Part shown: in pieces, positions 39,192-47,736 of the stretch
Layout of the letters: the number at the start of each line of letters is the position of its first letter
How positions within the stretch are numbered: position 1 is the stretch's first letter
Assembly (NCBI RefSeq): GCF_001654835.1
Contig: NZ_LXEP01000011.1
Span: forward strand, 1 to 64,000
Direction: 5' to 3'
From: Buttiauxella gaviniae ATCC 51604
Lineage (GTDB): Bacteria > Pseudomonadota > Gammaproteobacteria > Enterobacterales > Enterobacteriaceae
DNA: 64,000 nt
Notes under the pieces: generated by a model
Told to the model about the DNA's origin: nothing
Seen by the model: only the letters and a program-made list of their open reading frames with translations
Databases searched by the model: none
Made by a program: the position numbers and the translations under genes

Positions 39192-39722
39192 ATGGATAGT
39201 TCGTTTACGCCCATTGAACAAATGCTAAAATTTCGCGCCAAACGCTACGAAGAATTCCCATACCAGGAAGTCCTTCTGACGCGCCTGTGCATGCACATGC
39301 AAGGCAAGCTTTTGGAAAACCGCAATAAGATGCTGAAAGCTCAGGGCATTAACGAGACGCTATTTATGGCGTTGATCACTCTTGAATCTCAGGAAAACCA
39401 TAGCATCCAGCCTTCTGAACTAAGCTGTGCTTTAGGTTCTTCTCGAACCAACGCGACCCGAATTGCCGATGAGCTGGAAAAGCGTGGCTGGATTGAACGC
39501 CGTGAAAGCGATAACGATCGCCGCTGCCTGCATCTGCATTTGACCGAAAAAGGTCAGGAATTCATACGTCAGGTGTTACCGCCGCAACACCACTGCCTGC
39601 ATGAGCTGTGGTCTGCGCTGAGCGGTACGGAGAAAGAGCAGTTGGAAAATATTACCCGCAAACTGCTGACCCGCCTTGATGAAATGGACGAAAACCAGAC
39701 TGTACTTGAAGCCGTGCGCTAA
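39192..39722 (+). CDS. mprA: MarR-family repressor of emrAB
   Basis: The 176-residue winged-helix protein equals E. coli MprA (EmrR) in length and sequence ([71 protein letters not shown]). It represses mprA-emrAB and releases DNA on binding uncouplers, salicylate or nalidixic acid. Confidence 0.97.
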   Translation: MDSSFTPIEQMLKFRAKRYEEFPYQEVLLTRLCMHMQGKLLENRNKMLKAQGINETLFMALITLESQENHSIQPSELSCALGSSRTNATRIADELEKRGWIERRESDNDRRCLHLHLTEKGQEFIRQVLPPQHHCLHELWSALSGTEKEQLENITRKLLTRLDEMDENQTVLEAVR

Positions 39723-39770
39723 GTGCTGTCATCGCGTGAAATCGTAATACCCCAAAAAAGATGAATACCG

Positions 39771-39800
39771 ACAGGCCAGCAACTCACCTTGCTGGCCTGT
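39771..39800. repeat. Intercistronic hairpin between mprA and emrA
   Basis: Perfect 12-bp stem ACAGGCCAGCAA / TTGCTGGCCTGT with a 6-nt loop and no T-run. It may stabilise the mprA transcript or partly attenuate emrAB. Confidence 0.65.
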
Positions 39801-39856
39801 TGGGTCTAACAGGTCGGCTCAGCCGATCACTATAATAAAAAAGTGTGGAGATAAGC

Positions 39857-41029
39857 ATGAGCGCACATGCGGAGACTCAAACCCCGCAACAGCCGGGTAA
39901 CAAGAAAGGCAAACGTAAAGGTGCCTTACTTGTGTTGACCTTGCTGTTTGTAATTATTGCTGTGGCATATGGGATTTATTGGTTTTTGGTGTTACGTCAC
40001 TACGAAAATACGGATGATGCGTATGTGGCCGGTAATCAGGTACAGATAATGTCCCAGGTTTCCGGAAGCGTAACCAAAGTTTGGGCTGAAAATACCGACT
40101 TCGTTAAACAGGGCGATGTTCTGGTAACGTTAGACCAGGCTGACGCTGAGCAAGCTTTTGAGCAGGCACAAACCGTGCTGGCTTCAAGCGTACGTCAGAC
40201 ACGTCAGTTAATGATTAATAGTAAGCAGTTGCAGGCCAATATTGAGCTGCAAAAGACTTCGCTTGCTCAAGCTCAAAGCGACCTTAATCGCCGCGTACCT
40301 TTGGGTAACGCAAACCTGATTGGCCGTGAAGAATTGCAACACGCCCGAGATGCCGTCGCGACGGCTCAAGCGCAACTGGATGTTGCCATTCAACAATACA
40401 ATGCAAACCAGGCCATGGTTCTGGGTAGCAAACTCGAAGAACAGCCAAGTGTTAAACAAGCGGCTGCCGAGTTGCGTAACGCATGGATGGCGCTAGCCCG
40501 CACCAAAATTGTCAGCCCAATGACCGGCTATGTTTCACGCCGCGTTGTTCAGGTTGGTGCGCAAATAAGCCCAACAACTCCTCTGATGGCTATCGTGCCA
40601 GCAAGTGGTTTGTGGGTCGATGCGAACTTTAAAGAGACGCAGCTTGCGCATATACGTATCGGCCAACCTGCAACGGTTGTCAGTGATATTTACGGCGACA
40701 AAATTGAATACACTGGCAAGGTCGTAGGCCTGGACATGGGCACCGGCAGCGCGTTTTCACTGCTCCCGGCGCAAAACGCTACCGGCAACTGGATCAAAGT
40801 CGTTCAGCGCCTGCCAGTACGTATTGAGCTTGATGCGAAGCAACTTCAAGAACATCCGCTACGTATTGGTCTATCCACATTAGTTACCGTGGATACCAGC
40901 AACCGTGAAGGCAGTATTCTGGCTAACGAGACGCGTCACTCTCCGGTGTATGAAAGTAACGCGCGCGAACTTAACCTGGCACCTGCTAATGAGCTGATTA
41001 ATAACATCATCCAGGCCAATGCGGGTTAA
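39857..41029 (+). CDS. emrA: Multidrug efflux membrane-fusion protein
   Basis: The 390-residue adaptor has an N-terminal membrane helix (about 24-46), lipoyl halves (QVSGSVTKVWAENTDFVKQGDVL; PMTGYVSRRVVQVGAQIS) and a coiled-coil hairpin. ATG 39857 gives the E. coli EmrA length and has TGGAG ahead. It joins EmrB to TolC and exports hydrophobic toxins and uncouplers. Confidence 0.97.
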   Translation: MSAHAETQTPQQPGNKKGKRKGALLVLTLLFVIIAVAYGIYWFLVLRHYENTDDAYVAGNQVQIMSQVSGSVTKVWAENTDFVKQGDVLVTLDQADAEQAFEQAQTVLASSVRQTRQLMINSKQLQANIELQKTSLAQAQSDLNRRVPLGNANLIGREELQHARDAVATAQAQLDVAIQQYNANQAMVLGSKLEEQPSVKQAAAELRNAWMALARTKIVSPMTGYVSRRVVQVGAQISPTTPLMAIVPASGLWVDANFKETQLAHIRIGQPATVVSDIYGDKIEYTGKVVGLDMGTGSAFSLLPAQNATGNWIKVVQRLPVRIELDAKQLQEHPLRIGLSTLVTVDTSNREGSILANETRHSPVYESNARELNLAPANELINNIIQANAG

Positions 41030-41044
41030 CAAAGCGGAGGTTGT

Positions 41045-42583
41045 ATGGCACAACAAAAACCGCTAGAAGGGGCACCGCTGGTCATCATGACCATCGCCTT
41101 GTCATTGGCGACCTTTATGCAGGTGCTGGATTCTACCATCGCCAACGTGGCCATTCCGACCATTGCCGGTAACCTTGGCTCGTCTCTGAGCCAGGGGACC
41201 TGGGTTATCACTTCATTTGGGGTGGCCAACGCCATCTCAATTCCTATCACCGGGTGGCTTGCTAAGCGCTTTGGTGAAGTGAAGTTGTTTATGTGGTCGA
41301 CGATTCTGTTCGTGCTGGCTTCATGGGCTTGCGGCGTGTCCAAAAGTCTGGAGATGCTGATCTTCTTCCGCGTTATCCAGGGGATCGTTGCCGGGCCGTT
41401 GATTCCGCTTTCGCAAAGCCTGCTGCTCAATAACTACCCGCCTGCTAAGCGAAGTATCGCGCTGGCGCTGTGGTCGATGACGGTTATCGTGGCGCCGATT
41501 TGTGGGCCAATTCTCGGTGGTTTTATCAGTGATAACTACCACTGGGGTTGGATCTTCTTTATCAACGTGCCGATCGGCGCGCTGGTGGTTCTGCTAACGC
41601 TGCAAACGCTGCGTGGCCGTGAAACCAAAACCGAGCAGCGCCGTATTGATGCCATAGGCCTTGCGCTGCTGGTGGTGGGGATTGGTAGCCTGCAAATCAT
41701 GCTCGACCGCGGTAAAGAGTTGGATTGGTTTAACTCAACGGAAGTGGTCGTTCTGACAATCGTCGCGGTGGTGACGATAAGTTTCTTGATTGTCTGGGAA
41801 CTAACGGACGACAACCCGATAGTCGACTTGTCGTTGTTTAAGTCGCGAAACTTCACCATTGGTTGCTTGTGTATCAGTCTCGCTTACATGCTCTACTTCG
41901 GCGCAATTGTGTTGCTGCCGCAGCTGTTGCAGGAGGTGTATGGCTACACGGCAACCTGGGCAGGTCTGGCATCGGCACCGGTCGGACTTCTTCCTGTATT
42001 GCTGTCGCCGATTATCGGGCGTTTTGCTCATAAGCTCGATATGCGACGGCTGGTGACGTTCAGCTTTATTATGTACGCCGTCTGTTTCTACTGGCGTGCA
42101 TATACCTTCGAGCCGGGAATGGATTTCGGCGCGTCGGCCTGGCCGCAGTTTATTCAGGGCTTCGCCGTGGCATGTTTCTTTATGCCACTGACGACAATTA
42201 CGCTTTCCGGGCTACCGCCTGAGCGTATGGCGGCTGCATCGAGTTTGTCGAACTTTACCCGAACCCTTGCCGGTTCGATTGGTACATCGATAACCACGAC
42301 GCTGTGGACTAACCGCGAGGCGTTACACCATTCGCAGTTAACGGAGTCCGTTTCACCGTTTAACCCGAATGCGCAGGAGATGTATTCAAAACTGGAAAAT
42401 CTGGGGATGTCGCCGCAACAAGCCTCTGGCTATATTGCGCAGCAGATTACCAATCAGGGGCTGATTATCTCAGCCAATGAGATTTTCTGGGTTTCTGCAG
42501 GAATATTTATTCTGTTGCTGGGTCTAATCTGGTTTGCCAGACCACCGTTTGGTGCCGGTGGTGGTGGTGGCGGAGCGCACTAA
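41045..42583 (+). CDS. emrB: Multidrug efflux MFS transporter (DHA2)
   Basis: The 512-residue, 14-helix proton antiporter has the DHA2 motif C region (ALWSMTVIVAPICGPILGGFI) and LDSTIANVAIPTIAGNLG near its start. It follows emrA by 15 bp with GCGGAGG. The C-terminus ends in a glycine run (GAGGGGGGAH). Confidence 0.97.
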   Translation: MAQQKPLEGAPLVIMTIALSLATFMQVLDSTIANVAIPTIAGNLGSSLSQGTWVITSFGVANAISIPITGWLAKRFGEVKLFMWSTILFVLASWACGVSKSLEMLIFFRVIQGIVAGPLIPLSQSLLLNNYPPAKRSIALALWSMTVIVAPICGPILGGFISDNYHWGWIFFINVPIGALVVLLTLQTLRGRETKTEQRRIDAIGLALLVVGIGSLQIMLDRGKELDWFNSTEVVVLTIVAVVTISFLIVWELTDDNPIVDLSLFKSRNFTIGCLCISLAYMLYFGAIVLLPQLLQEVYGYTATWAGLASAPVGLLPVLLSPIIGRFAHKLDMRRLVTFSFIMYAVCFYWRAYTFEPGMDFGASAWPQFIQGFAVACFFMPLTTITLSGLPPERMAAASSLSNFTRTLAGSIGTSITTTLWTNREALHHSQLTESVSPFNPNAQEMYSKLENLGMSPQQASGYIAQQITNQGLIISANEIFWVSAGIFILLLGLIWFARPPFGAGGGGGGAH

Positions 42584-42610
42584 GTCAGAAAGAATGTGTC
42601 AGAAATACAA

Positions 42611-42633
42611 AAGGGGCCGATTGGCCCCTTTTT
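42611..42633. terminator. Terminator between emrB and luxS
   Basis: Stem AAGGGGCC-GATT-GGCCCCTT followed by TTT; the A-rich left flank lets it serve both converging genes. Confidence 0.9.
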
Positions 42634-42660
42634 GCTATTGGCGCTTACGCCTAATCAGAA

Positions 42661-43176
42661 CTAGATATGCAGCTCTTTGAGTGTCTCTTTCGGCAGAGCC
42701 AGTTCTTCGTTGCTGTTTACGCTTACGCCATGCTCAAGAATATGACGGGCGATATCTTGCGCTTCTTCCAGCGAGTGCATGTGGTAAGTGCCACACTGAT
42801 AAACGTTCAGCTCTGGGATCTGGTTTTGCTCTTTCACCTTCAGCACATCTTCCATTGCCGCTTTCCATGCATCGGCAACGCGCGTCTCATCAGGCACACC
42901 AATCAGGCTCATGTAGAAGCCCGTGCGGCAGCCCATTGGTGAAATATCAATAATCTCTACGCCATTTCCATTCAGGTGGTCACGCATAAAACCAGCAAAC
43001 AGGTGTTCAAGAGTATGAATACCTTTTTCTGGCATCACTTCCTTGTTCGGGATGCAAAAACGCAGATCAAATACAGTGATAGTATCGCCATGAGGCGTAT
43101 GCATCGTTTTCGCTACACGCACTGCTGGTGCGCCCATGCGGGTATGGTCAACTGTGAAGCTATCCAACAACGGCAT
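42661..43176 (-). CDS. luxS: S-ribosylhomocysteine lyase (AI-2 synthase)
   Basis: The 171-residue metalloenzyme has its Fe/Zn ligands at H54 and H58 (HTLEHLF) and C128 ([11 protein letters not shown]), with catalytic C83 in [10 protein letters not shown]. It splits S-ribosylhomocysteine into homocysteine and DPD, the precursor of autoinducer-2. The micA gene lies divergently upstream. Confidence 0.98.
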   Translation of the reverse strand: MPLLDSFTVDHTRMGAPAVRVAKTMHTPHGDTITVFDLRFCIPNKEVMPEKGIHTLEHLFAGFMRDHLNGNGVEIIDISPMGCRTGFYMSLIGVPDETRVADAWKAAMEDVLKVKEQNQIPELNVYQCGTYHMHSLEEAQDIARHILEHGVSVNSNEELALPKETLKELHI

Positions 43177-43213
43177 CTGATCACCTCCGATAAGTGATTT
43201 TTTTTAAAATAAA

Positions 43214-43242
43214 ATGAACCATTCTTTCTCACACTACTCTGA
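43214..43242 (+). promoter_or_regulatory. Sigma-E-type promoter of micA
   Basis: TGAACC (-35 region) and TCTGA (-10) lie 17 bp apart, 7 bp before the MicA 5' end. This fits the sigma-E control known for micA in E. coli. Confidence 0.65.
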
Positions 43243-43248
43243 GTATAT

Positions 43249-43322
43249 GAAAGACGCGCATTTGTTATCATCATCCCTGATTCAGAGATGTATATTTTGG
43301 CCACACTGATTGTGGCCTTTTT
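43249..43322 (+). ncRNA. micA: MicA small RNA
   Basis: The 74-nt sequence starts GAAAGACGCGCATTTGTTAT as in E. coli MicA, keeps the ATCATCCCTG target-pairing block and ends in the terminator hairpin GGCCACA-CTGAT-TGTGGCC plus TTTTT. It sits divergent from luxS and convergent with gshA, the known location. MicA is an Hfq-dependent, envelope-stress-induced repressor of ompA and other outer-membrane protein mRNAs. Confidence 0.95.
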
Positions 43323-43330
43323 CTTTTCTA

Positions 43331-44887
43331 CTAAGCGTGTTTCTCAAGCCACACATCAAACGGCTCGGTATCACTGGCTTCGATGTCTCGCTGGCGCTGC
43401 CATGAAGCATCATGTTCTTTCTGCAACACGTCTTCCGTCAAAATCTCCAGCGGCTCTTGTGTCAGCATCTGACGATACTGCTCAGCCAACGCAAGCCCGG
43501 TTCCGCCAATGCCATTATCAATCATAGACCGCAGAATGCGTGCCGAGTACGTTAATTCCGGATCGTCAAAACAGGCTACCAGCTGATCACAAACGTCCTG
43601 ATATTCGCTATTGCCCGCAATACCATCCAGCGTTTCGGCTACACGGCGTAAATCTGTGAACAAATCTTTGCCCACTTTAGCCAGCGGATGCTGCGCGGTT
43701 TCACAACCTATACCCAGTGTCAGGCCTGGTTTGCGGCCTTCCAGAATCACACGATTCCAGTTTGTGCGGGTGCAAAGCAATTCGTCACTGCTCATTTCAG
43801 GCGCATCAGCCAGCACACACCAAATCATGAACAGGTCGAGAAAACGAACCTGCTGCTCATCAACACCAATTGGTGAGAACGGATTGATATCAAGTGAACG
43901 CACTTCAATATATTCAATCCCGCCACGCATCAATGCATCAGAAGGCGACTCACCCGGCCCTGTAACGCGTTTAGGGCGAATAGGTGCATAGAGTTCATTT
44001 TCAATTTGCAGCACGTTGGTGTTGATTTGAAGGCGCTTGCCATCTTTCTCAACGCCCATCTGTGCATACTCTTCCGATGGCGTTTTAATCGCGCGCTTCA
44101 GCCCGGCGACATAAGTCTCCAGATCGTTAAACGTAATACCAAGGTTACTCTGGGATTTATTGGTGTAGCCCAAGTCGCTCAGTCGCAATGAAGTCGCATA
44201 TGGCAGGTAATTCATGCCACATTCGGTTTTTTCAAATGGCAGTGCGCTTTCTTTCCCTTGCAGGAAGGAAGAACAAATCGCCGGCGATGCCCCGAACAAA
44301 TATGGGATAACCCAACCAAAACGGTAATAGTTGCGAATCAGGCGGAAATATCCGGCGGAAATCGCTTCTTTGCCGCTTTCAGCATCTTCAACACCCAGAC
44401 GCGCCTGCCAGAACTCCAGCGGCAGCGAAAAGTTGTAGTGCACACCCGAAATAGTCTGCATCAACGCACCGTAACGGTTTTTCAAACCTTCGCGGTATAA
44501 CGTTTTAAAACGCCCGTTGTTGGACGAGCCATACTGCGCCAGCTCGATATTCTGACCATCGTTGATATAACACGGCATGCTCAGCGGCCACATACGCTCA
44601 TCACCCAGTTCACGGGCTGTATGGCGATGGAGATCGCGCATGAATGTCAGCATATGGTCGATATCACCATCAACTGGAGTAATAAACTCCAGTAGCGCTT
44701 CCGCGAAATCAGTCGTGATCCATTTATGTGTCAGCGCTGAACCAAGGCTTTCCGGGTGGCCCGTTGTTGCCAACTGACCATCTGGTGTGACTCGCAGCGT
44801 TTCACGCTCAAGACCACGACAAATACCTTTAACTGCCTGAGGATGCTGTTCCAGCCAGGCCAGCGCCTGTGATACGTTCGGGATCAA
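43331..44887 (-). CDS. gshA: Glutamate-cysteine ligase
   Basis: With a TTG start at 44887 the protein has 518 residues, the same as E. coli GshA, and begins at (L/M)[15 protein letters not shown]. The strong GGGAGGT site 3 nt upstream of the TTG decides the start over an in-frame ATG at 44926. Family motifs include [19 protein letters not shown] and [15 protein letters not shown]. It catalyses the first step of glutathione synthesis. Confidence 0.97.
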   Translation of the reverse strand: MIPNVSQALAWLEQHPQAVKGICRGLERETLRVTPDGQLATTGHPESLGSALTHKWITTDFAEALLEFITPVDGDIDHMLTFMRDLHRHTARELGDERMWPLSMPCYINDGQNIELAQYGSSNNGRFKTLYREGLKNRYGALMQTISGVHYNFSLPLEFWQARLGVEDAESGKEAISAGYFRLIRNYYRFGWVIPYLFGASPAICSSFLQGKESALPFEKTECGMNYLPYATSLRLSDLGYTNKSQSNLGITFNDLETYVAGLKRAIKTPSEEYAQMGVEKDGKRLQINTNVLQIENELYAPIRPKRVTGPGESPSDALMRGGIEYIEVRSLDINPFSPIGVDEQQVRFLDLFMIWCVLADAPEMSSDELLCTRTNWNRVILEGRKPGLTLGIGCETAQHPLAKVGKDLFTDLRRVAETLDGIAGNSEYQDVCDQLVACFDDPELTYSARILRSMIDNGIGGTGLALAEQYRQMLTQEPLEILTEDVLQKEHDASWQRQRDIEASDTEPFDVWLEKHA

Positions 44888-44951
44888 ATTGACCTCCCGC
44901 CTGTCGAATTCATTTTTATTAAGCATAATTGTTTTAAATGGCGATGATAAT

Positions 44952-45078
44952 TATACCCTTTAGATTTCGAGCTGCAGGAAGGCGGCAAGAGAGCAAATCA
45001 CCAGAAGCTTACTAGAGTAAGTGACTGGGGTTTGCGATTGCAGCCAACACACCTGCAGCTAGAAAGATAATAGGTATA
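44952..45078. repeat. ERIC element 1 (127 bp)
   Basis: The element starts TATACCC and ends GGTATA, is 127 bp long, and carries the ERIC core GAGTAAGTGACTGGGG with arms GAGCTGCAGGAAGGCGGCAAG and CACACCTGCAGCT. It lies upstream of gshA, between it and yqaA. Its length matches the canonical ERIC repeat of enterobacteria. Confidence 0.95.
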
Positions 45079-45091
45079 TCAGTCCATGCAA

Positions 45092-45520
45092 TTAGTGCCA
45101 CCACGCCATGCCTTGAACCGTTGCAGCCGCTACAACGATATAGCGAAGCGCTTTACCAAGGCATAAAAAAAAGATTACCGGTCCCCAGCTCATTCGTAAT
45201 AAGCCAGCCAACAGGCACAGCAGATCGCCGACTAACGGCATCCAACTGAGTAATAATGTTGCCGGTCCGAAACGTACCAGCCAGCCAGTCGCTTTCCCAT
45301 GCCAGCGCGATTGTTCCCGCAATGGAAAAAAACGCCCCAGAATAACGTTAGTTAAGCCACCAAGGCTATTACCCATTGTTGCTATTAAGATGAGTAACCA
45401 GGTTGGGCCAGAGCCTGCAACTAATAGTGCTACCAGCACCACTTCGGAACTTCCTGGCAATAACGTAGCGCTTAGAAAGCTACTGGTAAATAATGAAAAA
45501 AGTGATAGTCCTTCACTCAC
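45092..45520 (-). CDS. yqaA: YqaA, DedA-like small inner-membrane protein
   Basis: The 142-residue membrane protein belongs to the SNARE-associated/DedA-like family (LPGSSEVVLVALLVAGSGPTWLLILIATMGNSLGG; WMPLVGDLLCLLAGLLRM). DedA proteins scramble or flip lipids; the YqaA role is not established. It overlaps yqaB by 4 bp. Confidence 0.94.
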   Translation of the reverse strand: MSEGLSLFSLFTSSFLSATLLPGSSEVVLVALLVAGSGPTWLLILIATMGNSLGGLTNVILGRFFPLREQSRWHGKATGWLVRFGPATLLLSWMPLVGDLLCLLAGLLRMSWGPVIFFLCLGKALRYIVVAAATVQGMAWWH

Positions 45521-46083
45521 AGCAAACGGACGTCCACGCCATCCATTCCCGCCGCTCTTGCAGCTTCCAGGCCAAAATCTGCATCTTCAAACACCACACA
45601 TTTATTTGGTGCGACGCCCATTAATTCAGCGCACAGCAAAAAAGTATCGGGAGCGGGTTTGTGATTTTTGACATGGTCTGCGGCAACAACAGCAGAGAAA
45701 TACTGACGTAAGCCTAAATGGTTGAGCAGCGCTTCGGCGATATCGCTTTCACTGCCCGTACCCACAGCCATTGGGCGACGCCCATGCCAGGATTTGACTA
45801 CATCAATAAGGGGAAGTGGGCGCACCGTATCAAGAAGCATAGCTCTAACGGCCTGCGTTTTTTCTTGCGCCAGACGATGAGGGTCAAGATCTGCACGATT
45901 GAGTTCGATAATTGCCTGCGCAATACGCCAGGTAGGTGAACCATTCAACGCAACCATTGCTTGTTCGTCGAACTGCATGCCATAGCCTGCCAGCGTCTCA
46001 CGCCACGCCTTGCGATGTGTAGGTTCGGTATCGAGGATGGTTCCGTCCATATCGAAAATTAGACCTTCGTAACGTTCGTACAT
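45517..46083 (-). CDS. yqaB: HAD-family fructose-1-phosphatase
   Basis: The 188-residue phosphatase has motif I DMDGT (nucleophile D11), GTGSES (motif II) and VVFEDADFGLEAARAAGM (motif III). ATG 46083 aligns with E. coli YqaB (MYERYEGLIFDMDGT) and follows GAGGGATG; seven extra upstream codons are possible. Confidence 0.95.
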   Translation of the reverse strand: MYERYEGLIFDMDGTILDTEPTHRKAWRETLAGYGMQFDEQAMVALNGSPTWRIAQAIIELNRADLDPHRLAQEKTQAVRAMLLDTVRPLPLIDVVKSWHGRRPMAVGTGSESDIAEALLNHLGLRQYFSAVVAADHVKNHKPAPDTFLLCAELMGVAPNKCVVFEDADFGLEAARAAGMDGVDVRLL

Positions 46084-46246
46084 CTCATCCCTCACATCAC
46101 TCAATATTGAGGCGTTACTTTATCGTAAACCAATAATATTGTCGCTTATTTGTAATTGAGATGGTTCAGAAGGTGACTAATGGGTAAATATGGCATTATA
46201 GGGGATTTTGTTTTTGAAATTCAGGAGGTAAAACTTGGGGAGAAAA

Positions 46247-46323
46247 TGGTGCACCCAGGAAGATTCGAACTTCCGACCGCTCGGTTCGTAGCCGAGTACT
46301 CTATCCAGCTGAGCTATGGGTGC
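46247..46323 (-). tRNA. argQ: tRNA-Arg(ACG)
   Basis: A 77-nt cloverleaf including encoded CCA, read on the minus strand: GCACCCATAGCTCAGCTGGA start, anticodon ACG in CTACGAA and T-loop TTCGAAT. It is the last of four identical copies; the name follows E. coli order. Confidence 0.97.
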
Positions 46324-46387
46324 ATCGGGGTACTACTTTTTGCTTCTGACTCAATATTACTGAACTTGCCGTAATATTGAAGAAGAA

Positions 46388-46464
46388 TGGTGCACCCAGG
46401 AAGATTCGAACTTCCGACCGCTCGGTTCGTAGCCGAGTACTCTATCCAGCTGAGCTATGGGTGC
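46388..46464 (-). tRNA. argZ: tRNA-Arg(ACG)
   Basis: Identical 77-nt copy, 64 bp from the neighbours on both sides. Spacers 46324-46387 and 46465-46528 are almost the same, so the unit is a 141-bp tandem duplication. Confidence 0.97.
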
Positions 46465-46528
46465 ATCGAGGTACTGCTTTTGACTTCTGTCTCAATATTA
46501 CTGAACTTGCCGTAATATTGAAGAAGAA

Positions 46529-46605
46529 TGGTGCACCCAGGAAGATTCGAACTTCCGACCGCTCGGTTCGTAGCCGAGTACTCTATCCAGCTGAGCTATG
46601 GGTGC
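46529..46605 (-). tRNA. argY: tRNA-Arg(ACG)
   Basis: Identical 77-nt copy with anticodon ACG. It is separated from the next copy by a longer 197-bp spacer. Confidence 0.97.
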
Positions 46606-46802
46606 ACAGGATTACTTCTTTTACTGCTGACTTAATGCTGTTTGTTGTTCTAAACAACATCAAACTAGATGGTGCATCCTGAGAGTTACTCACGGTGCTT
46701 GCCCAAACGGGCCGTTGCTAAAGCAACGTTTTTCTCCCTGTCGCTCCTTAAGAAATTAACTTTCTTTGGAACACTACCGGCGCAAAATGGTAGTAGGAAG
46801 AA

Positions 46803-46879
46803 TGGTGCACCCAGGAAGATTCGAACTTCCGACCGCTCGGTTCGTAGCCGAGTACTCTATCCAGCTGAGCTATGGGTGC
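46803..46879 (-). tRNA. argV: tRNA-Arg(ACG)
   Basis: Identical 77-nt copy, only 4 bp from serV, so the two are certainly co-transcribed. Confidence 0.97.
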
Positions 46880-46883
46880 AAAA

Positions 46884-46976
46884 TGGCGGTGAGGCGGGGA
46901 TTCGAACCCCGGATGCAGCTTTTGACCGCATACTCCCTTAGCAGGGGAGCGCCTTCAGCCTCTCGGCCACCTCACC
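46884..46976 (-). tRNA. serV: tRNA-Ser(GCT)
   Basis: A 93-nt class II tRNA with long variable arm and encoded CCA, minus strand: GGTGAGGTGGCCGAGAGGCT start and anticodon GCT in CTGCTAA. First gene of the tRNA operon. Confidence 0.97.
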
Positions 46977-47038
46977 ACACGCCTCTTTCGAGGTGTACCG
47001 TTGAACTTGTTTCTGCTCATCGGCACTGCGTGGCGCAC

Positions 47039-47066
47039 ATATTACTTTCCTGCACTTATAAGTCAA
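47039..47066 (-). promoter_or_regulatory. Promoter of the serV-arg tRNA operon
   Basis: On the minus strand TTGACT and TAATAT are 16 bp apart, followed by a GC-rich discriminator (GTGCGCC) typical of stringently controlled stable-RNA promoters. Confidence 0.8.
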
Positions 47067-47267
47067 ACAATTTTTCCCAACTAATAATCAATTGCACACT
47101 TCACGCACAATAAGGCCGAATTGACAGCAAAAAGAGTGTTTTATCAACAGGCAGGATAAGGGTAATAGCTAAAAGGAAGCGTTCGGGATGAATAAGAAAT
47201 TATGGGGATAACGAGAAATGAAGGGAGTATTGCGGGATAAAGCGAAGAAAAGGGTGCGCTAAAGGAA

Positions 47268-47294
47268 GCGTCTCGCTAGTGATTAGCGAGACGC
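47268..47294 (-). terminator. Hairpin after csrA
   Basis: Perfect 11-bp stem GCGTCTCGCTA / TAGCGAGACGC, 8 bp past the csrA stop; only a weak T-run follows. Confidence 0.7.
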
Positions 47295-47301
47295 AGTAAC
47301 T

Positions 47302-47487
47302 TTAGTAACTCGTTTGTTGCGATTTTTCAGCCTGGATACGTTGGTAGATCTCTTCACGGTGAACAGAAACTTCCTTAGGGGCATTAACACCAATACGAAC
47401 TTGGTTACCTTTTACCCCAAGCACTGTCACGGTCACCTCATCCCCAATCATGAGGGTCTCACCAACTCGACGAGTTAGAATCAGCAT
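47302..47487 (-). CDS. csrA: Carbon storage regulator, RNA-binding
   Basis: The 61-residue protein is the full CsrA, with RNA-binding residues L4 and R44 ([18 protein letters not shown]). Dimers bind GGA motifs in mRNA leaders and control glycogen, biofilm and motility genes. In many enterobacteria it represses diguanylate cyclase genes, so it may act on the cyclases of this window; that is inference. Confidence 0.98.
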   Translation of the reverse strand: MLILTRRVGETLMIGDEVTVTVLGVKGNQVRIGVNAPKEVSVHREEIYQRIQAEKSQQTSY

Positions 47488-47683
47488 TCTTTGCTCCTTG
47501 AAAGATTAAAAGAGTCGGGTCTCTCTGTATCCCGGCATTCTCCATCATATACGCCAAAAAGTAAGTGGTGACAAACACATAAACTGTCAATGACCACAAC
47601 ATTACCTTCTGATATGACTAAGTCTAGCCGATATACGCAACTTTAACCTGACTTTATCATTATTGAGTGTGTGCAGATTAAGA

Positions 47684-47715
47684 AGACGCCATAACCTGAA
47701 TGAGTTATGGCGTCT
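47684..47715 (-). terminator. Hairpin after alaS
   Basis: 12-bp perfect stem AGACGCCATAAC / GTTATGGCGTCT with an 8-nt loop, 21 bp beyond the alaS stop. Confidence 0.75.
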
Positions 47716-47736
47716 GTCTGCACTTTATTTTTTTAC

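Larger units (their letters stand above)
46977..47301. other. Spacer between serV and csrA
   Basis: 325 bp without a gene. It contains the tRNA operon promoter at 47039-47066 and a csrA 3' hairpin at 47268-47294. Confidence 0.7.

Noticed and set aside
43288-43527. Plus-strand frame at the micA-gshA junction
   Set aside because: It lies in the MicA terminator and antisense to gshA; the sRNA explains the conserved sequence.
46247-46976. Regularly spaced repeats that might suggest a CRISPR array
   Set aside because: The repeats are 77-nt tRNA genes with encoded CCA; spacers are nearly identical, not unique.
46180-47113. Several open frames across the tRNA cluster encoding repeated KIRTSDRSVRSRVLYPAEL peptides
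   Set aside because: They are translations of the antisense strand of tRNA-Arg genes, a well-known annotation artefact.
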